DNA of 64,000 nt, taken from NCBI GenBank assembly GCA_021324655.1, contig JAJPIP010000068.1, positions 1-64,000 on the forward strand, read 5' to 3'. A program made the translations under genes and the position numbers. This DNA comes from Pseudomonadota bacterium (GTDB lineage Bacteria; Chloroflexota; UBA5177). The notes beneath the pieces are model-generated. The model searched no databases and was not told the origin of the DNA. It saw nothing but the letters and a program-made list of their open reading frames with translations. Numbering within the stretch: the first letter of the stretch is position 1; each line of letters begins with the position of its first letter. This document shows positions 57,814-64,000 of the stretch, one piece after another.

Positions 57814-58707
57814 CTATCGCTTCGGCGCCGCGTCTGATGGCCGCGCTCCCACCCGCGTCACGGCCTGCGCCGCGAGATGCAATCCGGCACGCAGGGCCTC
57901 ATCGGGACGCGCCCCCGTCAGGCGCGCATGGAGGAATCCGGCAGCAAAGGCGTCACCGGCGCCGGTCGGGTCGACGACCTCGGCCGGCTCAGCCGGCAGA
58001 CGAACCGTCTCACGCCCACCGGCCCACACCGCTCCGGCCGCTCCAGTCTTGAGGGCGACTTCTCGGTAGCTCCGTGCCAGCGCCCGGGCAACCTCGACCG
58101 GATCAGTGAGACCGGTGAGGATCTGCCCCTCCTCCAGATTGGGAAACAGGAGGTCCGAGCCCCGCGTGCACTGCAGAAAGGTGTCCGGTCCCATCTGGCG
58201 GATAAAGGCCGCCGAGGAGGGATCGACGGAGATCGGCATGCCGTGTTGCCGGGCCAGCCGGCGGGCCAGTTCCAGGGCCCGCGGACGGTAGACAAGGCAG
58301 TACCCGCTGTGATGGAACCAGGCACCCGGCTGAAAGAGGGCAGGGGGAATATCGGCGGCGTCCAGCGTCCGATTCGCGCCGGGATCGGTGAGCATGCTGC
58401 GCGAGGTCGGCGATTCGACGAGGATAACGATCGCGCCGGTCGGGGCGGCCTCGTCGGCCGTGACATGGAGGGCAACATCGCCGGCCCGCAGCTCCTCCAC
58501 GCGCATCCGGCCGGGGCCGTCGTTCCCCACGCGCGCGATGAGGTGGACGTCGCCCTGCAAGAGAGCCAGCCAGGAGGCCAGGTTGGCGCCGGAGCCGCCC
58601 GGCCGCGTGTCGATCGAGGCGATGGTATCGCTGTCAGGGGCGATTGGGCCGTGAGGACGGACGATGGTGTCGGTGATGATGTCGCCCAGGATGACGATGC
58701 GCGTCAC
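57814..58707 (-). CDS. PfkB-family carbohydrate kinase, probable pseudouridine kinase by context
   Basis: DTRPGGSGANLASWLALL, VVDPTGAGDAFAAGFLHARL; 4-nt overlap with psuG. Confidence 0.87.
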   Translation of the reverse strand: MTRIVILGDIITDTIVRPHGPIAPDSDTIASIDTRPGGSGANLASWLALLQGDVHLIARVGNDGPGRMRVEELRAGDVALHVTADEAAPTGAIVILVESPTSRSMLTDPGANRTLDAADIPPALFQPGAWFHHSGYCLVYRPRALELARRLARQHGMPISVDPSSAAFIRQMGPDTFLQCTRGSDLLFPNLEEGQILTGLTDPVEVARALARSYREVALKTGAAGAVWAGGRETVRLPAEPAEVVDPTGAGDAFAAGFLHARLTGARPDEALRAGLHLAAQAVTRVGARPSDAAPKR

Positions 58708-59609
58708 CGCTCGGACCAGGCGCGAGCGATGCGTGCACCCAGCCGGGCATTGCGGTAGATGATCTCCGTGTTGACGCGCAGGCTGGCCCCGTCCGTGGCG
58801 CGATGAAACTGATCGAGCAGGAAGGGGGTGATCGCCTTCCCGCGCACGTCCTCGCGCTGCGCTGCCGCCAGTGCCTCGGCCAGCACGCGGTCGTGCTGCG
58901 CCTGGTCCAACTCCTCCTCGACCGGATTGGCGACGAGGATTGCTCCCGGCAGATCGAGCCTGGATCGAGCTGCCATGACGGCGGCTACCTGTGTCTCTTC
59001 CTCCACCGTCCAGTCGAGGGGAAACCCGGCATCGCGTAGATAGAAGCCGGGGAACCTCCCGGTCTGCCAGCCGAGGATGGTGATGCTGAGCGACTCGAGC
59101 CGTTCCAGGGTGGCGGCCACGTCCAGGATGGACTTGACGCCGGCGGAGACGATGGTGATGGGCGTGCGCGCGAGGGTGGTGAGATCGGCCGACTCGTCGA
59201 AGGTGTCGACCGCATCACGGTGCACACCACCCAGACCGCCCGTGGCGAAGACCGCGATGCCGGCGTGGTGCGCCAGCACGGACGTGCTGGCGACGGTCGT
59301 CGCGCCATCGCGACGCAGGGCCAGGGCAGGGGCCAGATCGCGCACGCCCAGCTTCGGGATATCGGACTGGGTCGAGAGCCGCTCGATCTCGTCGCGGGAG
59401 AGACCGATCACGCCCTCGCCCGCGACCACGCCGATCGTGGCGGGGACCGCTCCCTCCTCCCGCACGATGCGCTCGATCTCGGCGGCGACCTCGAGATTGA
59501 CGGGACGAGGCAGGCCGTGGACGAAGAGGGTGCTCTCGAGAGCCACCACCGGTCGCGCGGCCGGCAGGGCGGTGGCGACTTCATCGCTGAGACGGAGGGG
59601 AGACGTCAT
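58704..59609 (-). CDS. psuG: pseudouridine-5'-phosphate glycosidase
   Basis: VALESTLFVHGLPRPVNLEVAAEIERIVREEGAVPATIGVVAGEGVIGL, VFATGGLGGVHRDAVDTFDESADLTTLARTPITIVSAGVKSILDV. Confidence 0.93.
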   Translation of the reverse strand: MTSPLRLSDEVATALPAARPVVALESTLFVHGLPRPVNLEVAAEIERIVREEGAVPATIGVVAGEGVIGLSRDEIERLSTQSDIPKLGVRDLAPALALRRDGATTVASTSVLAHHAGIAVFATGGLGGVHRDAVDTFDESADLTTLARTPITIVSAGVKSILDVAATLERLESLSITILGWQTGRFPGFYLRDAGFPLDWTVEEETQVAAVMAARSRLDLPGAILVANPVEEELDQAQHDRVLAEALAAAQREDVRGKAITPFLLDQFHRATDGASLRVNTEIIYRNARLGARIARAWSER

Positions 59610-59612
59610 GGG

Positions 59613-59801
59613 ATGATGCTAGCACCCGATACAGAGATCATCATCGGACGGGCAGGGAGGCCGGTCGCCCGTCTCGTCCCCTACCATCGGCCGCGGCGGA
59701 CGCGGCAGCCGGGTATATGGGCCGGCCGCGTGCATCTCGTGCCGGATTTCGACGAGTTGCCGGAAGACCTTCAGCGTGCCTTTGATGGGGAGAGCGCGTG
59801 A
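59613..59801 (+). CDS. N-terminally truncated Phd/VapB-type antitoxin
   Basis: MMLAPDTEIIIGRAGRPVARLVPYHRPRRTRQPGIWAGRVHLVPDFDELPEDLQRAFDGESA matches the C-terminal part of the family; canonical DNA-binding N-term absent. Confidence 0.7.
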   Translation: MMLAPDTEIIIGRAGRPVARLVPYHRPRRTRQPGIWAGRVHLVPDFDELPEDLQRAFDGESA

Positions 59802-60175
59802 GGTTGCTCCTCGACACCCACACCCTCCTGTGGTGGCTTGGCGACGATCCGACGCTGACAGGAGACGCCCGGCGGGCGATCGAGGATGAGGACATCGTTG
59901 TGGCGGTCAGTGCGGCCTCAATCTGGGAGATCGCCCTCAAGCGGGCGCTGGGAAAAGTCGAGGTGCCGGACGACATCGTCGCGGCGATTGAGGCGAACGA
60001 TTTCGTTCCTCCTCCCATGACTCTCGCCGATGGTCTTGCGGCCGGCAGCTTGCCGGTTTACCACAGAGACCCGTTCGATCGGATATTGGTAGCGCAGGCG
60101 CTGGCCGGCGGATTCACCATCGTGAGCCGTGATCCGCGTCTCGAACAATATGGCGTCGCCGTCCTCCGAACCTGA
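59798..60175 (+). CDS. PIN-domain toxin (VapC-like)
   Basis: LLLDTHTLLWWLGDDPTLTGDARRAIED...VSAASIWEIALKRALGKVEVP...DPFDRILVAQALAGGFTIVSRDPRLEQYGVAVL; GTG start overlapping antitoxin stop. Confidence 0.88.
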   Translation: MRLLLDTHTLLWWLGDDPTLTGDARRAIEDEDIVVAVSAASIWEIALKRALGKVEVPDDIVAAIEANDFVPPPMTLADGLAAGSLPVYHRDPFDRILVAQALAGGFTIVSRDPRLEQYGVAVLRT

Positions 60176-60219
60176 GGCCGTCGAGCCGGCGAGTAGAATC
60201 GGACAATCGTCTCTCAGAG

Positions 60220-61479
60220 GTGCTCGTGCCCGCCCTTCCTGCCGATTCCGCGCCGGTGCCCGCGGCGCGCGTCGACTACCGTCGCGCCGGCCTGCTGAGC
60301 ATCGGCCATCTCACCAACGACCTGTACGGCAACCTCTTCACGTCCCTGACACCGTATCTGGTGATCCGTGGGGTGATCTCCCTGCCGTTTGCCGGCCTGG
60401 TGGTGCTGCTCTATCTCCTCGGGTCGTCGGTCTTACAGCCGGTCTTCGGCGTGATGTCGGACCGCTCGGGCCGGCGTCTCTTCGCCGTGGCCGGTCCGCT
60501 CTGGGTGGGAGTCTCCGCCTGTCTGCTCGGCTGGGCCGGCGGTCCCGCCGCCGTCCTGGGCCTGGGCGCGGTTGGCGGCATCGGCACCGCTGCCTTCCAT
60601 CCCCAAGCCGCCTCCATGATCGACCGGCTCAGCGGGCGGAGCAAAGCCTGGGTGATGTCCATCTTCAGCATGGGCGGCAATCTCGGCTTCGCGTTCGGAC
60701 CCTTGCTGGCGGCGGCGGTTGCCCAGATCGGCCTGCACTATAGTCCGCTGCTTATCATCCCGGGCGTCGCGGTCACCGCGCTTCTCGCCCTCTACGCTCC
60801 CCCGGTCGCGGCCCCCGGGAATGCGCCGCCCACCCTGCCGCTGCGTTCGATCGGCCGCGAAACCTGGCGGCGGCTGACCTTTATCGTCTCCACCATCGCC
60901 GCTCGCAGCAGCGTGCAGTCGACCCTCATCATCTTCCTGCCGCTCTTCTACCACGCCCGCGGCTTCTCGGCTGAGCAGGGGTCGTACTACGCCTTTGTCC
61001 TCTCTCTCTGCGGCGCCGTCGGCGGTCTCTTCGGTGGCCGTCTGGCCGATCGTTACGGACGGCGGCTCGTCGTCATCGTCTCACTGCTCCTCACCGTCCC
61101 GCTGCTGCTCGTGGCGCTGCTCTCCTCCGGTCTGATCGTCTGGCTGCTGCTGGGGCTGGGCGGCGCTGCTCTTCTGGCGTCGAATTCGGTGACGGTCGTG
61201 CAGGGACAGGAGCTGCTGCCGAGAAACACGGGGATGGCGTCCGGCCTCACGCTGGGCCTCGGGTTCGGTCTCTCCGGTGCCATCGGCTCGCTGATGGCCG
61301 TCCTGGCCGCCCGGTTCGGCGTGGTGCACGTGATCTACGCCGTGCCGTTCCTGGCGCTGATCGCGGCGCTCCTCGCCTGGTTCGTTCCCGATCGTGCGGA
61401 TCCCCTTCCGGTGACCGACAGCACGGACATGCTCGGTCTGCAGGCAGAGGCAACCCAGGTGGGAGATCGCCGCCGCTAG
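60220..61479 (+). CDS. MFS transporter, fosmidomycin-resistance (Fsr)-like
   Basis: SIGHLTNDLYGNLFTSLTPYL, GVMSDRSGRRL, AAFHPQAASMIDRLSG. Confidence 0.82.
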   Translation: MLVPALPADSAPVPAARVDYRRAGLLSIGHLTNDLYGNLFTSLTPYLVIRGVISLPFAGLVVLLYLLGSSVLQPVFGVMSDRSGRRLFAVAGPLWVGVSACLLGWAGGPAAVLGLGAVGGIGTAAFHPQAASMIDRLSGRSKAWVMSIFSMGGNLGFAFGPLLAAAVAQIGLHYSPLLIIPGVAVTALLALYAPPVAAPGNAPPTLPLRSIGRETWRRLTFIVSTIAARSSVQSTLIIFLPLFYHARGFSAEQGSYYAFVLSLCGAVGGLFGGRLADRYGRRLVVIVSLLLTVPLLLVALLSSGLIVWLLLGLGGAALLASNSVTVVQGQELLPRNTGMASGLTLGLGFGLSGAIGSLMAVLAARFGVVHVIYAVPFLALIAALLAWFVPDRADPLPVTDSTDMLGLQAEATQVGDRRR

Positions 61480-61491
61480 CCGGTTTCTCTC

Positions 61492-62058
61492 TCACCCCGG
61501 GTGAATGCCGGCGATCCGCCAGCCGGCGTCCGTCTCCACCATGCTCAGCCGGTCCCTGACGGACCCACCGCCTGCCGTCCGGTAGGTCAGAGCCACGCCG
61601 GCATGGCCACCGGAGTGCGCGAGGATCCGGTAGGCGTAGCGCCGGGGCGCGGTTGTCAGACCGAGCGCATGCCAGACGTTCTGCGGCGGGACCCGAGCGC
61701 GAAGCGGCGGCGTGAAGTAGCCCTGCGCTTCGGCACTGTTGCCGGAGATCAGGGCCAGATTGAACGCCGCGAGGACGGCGCGGAGGGCGACCTCACCGGG
61801 AACGGGCGTCGCCGCGGGTGGTGTGAGGATGCGAGCGGTGGGACTGGGCGCAGCCGGCGCGGTGCCTCCGGTCGGAGTCGGTCCGGTGCCGCCGGGGGAG
61901 GATGTCGGCCGGCCACCCGGCGTAGCCGTGATCTGAACGGCCGGCACCGTCGGCAGCGGGGTGGTGGTGGCGCGGGGAGTCGAGGTGGGTGTCAGCGCCG
62001 CCGGGCTGCCGCAGCCGGCAAGCAACAGGAGAACGAGAAGAGGGGCGAAACGAGGCAT
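61492..62058 (-). CDS. lipoprotein with Pro/Thr-rich linker
   Basis: LLVLLLLAGCGSP lipobox; TPTSTPRATTTPLPT low-complexity linker; C-terminal folded region. Confidence 0.65.
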   Translation of the reverse strand: MPRFAPLLVLLLLAGCGSPAALTPTSTPRATTTPLPTVPAVQITATPGGRPTSSPGGTGPTPTGGTAPAAPSPTARILTPPAATPVPGEVALRAVLAAFNLALISGNSAEAQGYFTPPLRARVPPQNVWHALGLTTAPRRYAYRILAHSGGHAGVALTYRTAGGGSVRDRLSMVETDAGWRIAGIHPG

Positions 62059-62130
62059 GTAGTGACCTTTCCGGGATGTCAGGGGGTGAACGATGGGGTG
62101 CCGGAGGGTATGACAGACCTTGATATCATG

Positions 62131-62154
62131 AACCGACCGACCGGTCGGTCGGTT
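62131..62154. promoter_or_regulatory. perfect 24-bp palindrome, candidate TetR operator
   Basis: aaccgaccgaccggtcggtcggtt; ends 6 bp before the TetR ATG. Confidence 0.7.
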
Positions 62155-62160
62155 TTTGCC

Positions 62161-62769
62161 ATGCCTACCAACGCGGAACGCAAGCACTTTCGGCACCAGC
62201 GCATCCTCGATGCGGCGCTCGACGTCTTCGCACGAGACGGGTACCATGCCGCCGCCGTGGAGGAGATCGCCTCGCTCGCCGAGACCTCCAAAGGCGGCCT
62301 GTATTTTCACTTTCCCGGCAAGCAGTCCCTCTTCCTGGCGCTGCTTGATCGCAGCACGTTCCTGCTGCTGGAGCGGATCGAGGCACGCATGGCGGGTGTC
62401 GACGATCCGATCGCCCGGGTTGATGCTGCTCTGCGCGGCGTCCTCCATATCTTCGCCACCCAGCGGCCGCTGGCGCGTCTCCTTCTCCTGGAGACGATGG
62501 GCGCCGGGCCGGAGTTTCAGGCCAAGTTGGTGGAGATTCATCGCCGATTCGCCGCGTTTATCGCCCGCAACCTGGATGCCGCGGCCGCTGCCGGCATCAT
62601 CCCGCCGCTTGATGCTCAGACGGTTGGTCTGGCCTGGTTCGGCGCGCTCAATCAGGTCGTCACCACCTGGCTGCTCGATCCGAATCCCGGCGATCTGGAG
62701 GCGGCCTATCCCGCGTTGCGCACCCTCTTCTTGCGCGGCGTGGGTGTACCGGAGGAGAGGATCCGGTGA
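62161..62769 (+). CDS. TetR-family transcriptional regulator
   Basis: RILDAALDVFARDGYHAAAVEEIASLAETSKGGLYFHFPGKQSLFLALLD. Confidence 0.92.
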   Translation: MPTNAERKHFRHQRILDAALDVFARDGYHAAAVEEIASLAETSKGGLYFHFPGKQSLFLALLDRSTFLLLERIEARMAGVDDPIARVDAALRGVLHIFATQRPLARLLLLETMGAGPEFQAKLVEIHRRFAAFIARNLDAAAAAGIIPPLDAQTVGLAWFGALNQVVTTWLLDPNPGDLEAAYPALRTLFLRGVGVPEERIR

Positions 62770-64000
62770 TCGAGACGGAACAGAGCCTGGGCCGGCTGCT
62801 TGAGGAGGCGGCGGAGCTTGCCGAGCGAGAGGGCACCTGGGCTCTGGTGGGATTCAGCGAGGATGTCGGGGACGTAGACCCGCTCGCCGCCTTTGCGGCG
62901 GCCGGGATGCTCCGCACTTTCTGGCGTCCTCCCGACACCCCGGCCATGGTGACCTCCGGCACATGGATGTATGGCTGGTCCGATACCCTTCCGTCCACCC
63001 TCCGCGACCACCCTCAGGTCGGCAGCCCGCCGGTTCTGACGGCGGCTATTCCGTTCGATCTGCGACGGGTGGGTGGTCCGTGGCACGGTTTCCAGTTCGG
63101 GCTCAGGTTGCCCCGCCACGTCCTCCACGGGCGGATGCTGACGTCCTACGCCATCGTCTCCAGCCGGCGCGATCTGGACGCTCTGGCGGATGGGATCATG
63201 CGGTACCGTCGCCACCTGTTGAGCGGCTGGGCAGCGCACAACCGCAACCGCGGCCCGACCGGCTCCCCGCGCTGGCAGACCTTTGAGCCGGCCGTGCGCG
63301 CATGTCTCGCGGCGATGCCGGAACGTGGTCTGCGGAAGGTCGTGCCGGCGCGGGCGGTGGAGATCCCGGGTCGGTGGGACGAGGAGACGGTCCTGCGCCG
63401 GCTCGATGCTGCCCAGCCACACTGCACCGTCTTCGCCGATCAGCGGGGGACGGACCACTACTTCCTGGGCGCCACGCCCGAGTGGCTGGCACGCGTCCAC
63501 CAGGGTCATGCCCACGTCTCCTGCCTGGCCGGAACGGCGCCACGCGGTGTCACACCCGAGGAGGACCATGCTTTGGGGGCCGCCCTGCTCGCCGATCCCA
63601 AGAACCGTGTTGAGCATGCCCTCGTGTTGGAGATGATTCGCGAGGCTCTGCACGACCTGCCGGTGCTGGAGGCGGAGTCTCCCCAGCTGATGCGCCTTCC
63701 GCACCTGCAGCATCTCTCCACGCCGCTGCAGGTCCGAGATGCCAACATCCTGGACCTCGCGCTCCGGCTCCATCCCACGCCCGCCGTGGCTGGACTTCCC
63801 GTGCGGGACGCCATGGATCTCCTGCGCGAGGTCGAGAGTTTCGATCGCGGCGGCTACGCCGGTCTCGTCGGCTGGGTTGACCTCGCGGGAAACGGAGAGC
63901 TGGCGGTCGCGCTCCGCTCGGCTCTCCTGCATGATGGCTGCGCCACCCTCTATGCGGGCTGCGGCGTCGTGCCGGGCTCACTTCCGGCCGACGAGGCGCG
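62766..64000 (+). CDS. isochorismate synthase / chorismate-binding enzyme, truncated by window end
   Basis: GTG start overlapping TetR stop; RKVVPARAVEI, FLGATPEWLARV, CLAGTAPRGVTPEEDHALGAALLADPKNRVEHALVLEMI, HLQHLSTPLQ, YAGLVGWVDLAGNGELAVALRSAL, LYAGCGVVPGS; missing from ORF track because no stop lies in the window. Confidence 0.87.
   Translation, partial: MIETEQSLGRLLEEAAELAEREGTWALVGFSEDVGDVDPLAAFAAAGMLRTFWRPPDTPAMVTSGTWMYGWSDTLPSTLRDHPQVGSPPVLTAAIPFDLRRVGGPWHGFQFGLRLPRHVLHGRMLTSYAIVSSRRDLDALADGIMRYRRHLLSGWAAHNRNRGPTGSPRWQTFEPAVRACLAAMPERGLRKVVPARAVEIPGRWDEETVLRRLDAAQPHCTVFADQRGTDHYFLGATPEWLARVHQGHAHVSCLAGTAPRGVTPEEDHALGAALLADPKNRVEHALVLEMIREALHDLPVLEAESPQLMRLPHLQHLSTPLQVRDANILDLALRLHPTPAVAGLPVRDAMDLLREVESFDRGGYAGLVGWVDLAGNGELAVALRSALLHDGCATLYAGCGVVPGSLPADEA

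Noticed and set aside
61501-62160. 5' extension of the TetR ORF back to 61501
   Set aside because: Extension is antisense to the lipoprotein gene and low complexity; the TetR domain begins at the 62161 ATG.

Overview
High-GC bacterial chromosomal window, on gene content and codon style plausibly Chloroflexota-like (inference; no 16S or marker tree possible here). Most of it is ordinary, densely packed genes: persulfide dioxygenase/rhodanese, cysC, cbs, S53 and S9 peptidases, PadR-MFS pair, ECF sigma/anti-sigma/ABC operon, clpP, benzoate-CoA-ligase-like and CoA-transferase genes, ABC-2 transporters, NDH-2, cyclase-AAA-TPR giant regulator, nth, SigJ/YCII pair, sulfite-oxidase-like plus cytochrome b plus two-component system, MoaD/BNR pair, recQ, Na+/H+ antiporter-USP, psuK/psuG, TA remnants, and TetR plus a 3'-truncated isochorismate synthase running off the end. 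The accessory interval ~12.4-17.2 kb and the 22.0-23.2 kb interval are the unusual parts. The strongest unexplained signal is a composite non-coding repeat present twice in opposite orientation (about 15.80-16.23 kb and 22.48-23.14 kb): a ~144-bp element with ~25-bp terminal inverted repeats flanked on one side by ~50-bp and on the other by ~61-80-bp tandem units. The second copy abuts a decayed vapBC locus. Other signals worth a look: paired palindrome/double-hairpin motifs with compensatory arm changes, an RHS core pseudogene next to orphan secreted proteins, an intact VapC with an N-terminally truncated antitoxin beside psuG, an 18-bp minisatellite inside a D-aminoacylase-like gene, and a perfect 24-bp palindrome in front of a TetR gene. 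All calls come from reading the sequence and supplied translations; no database search was run.
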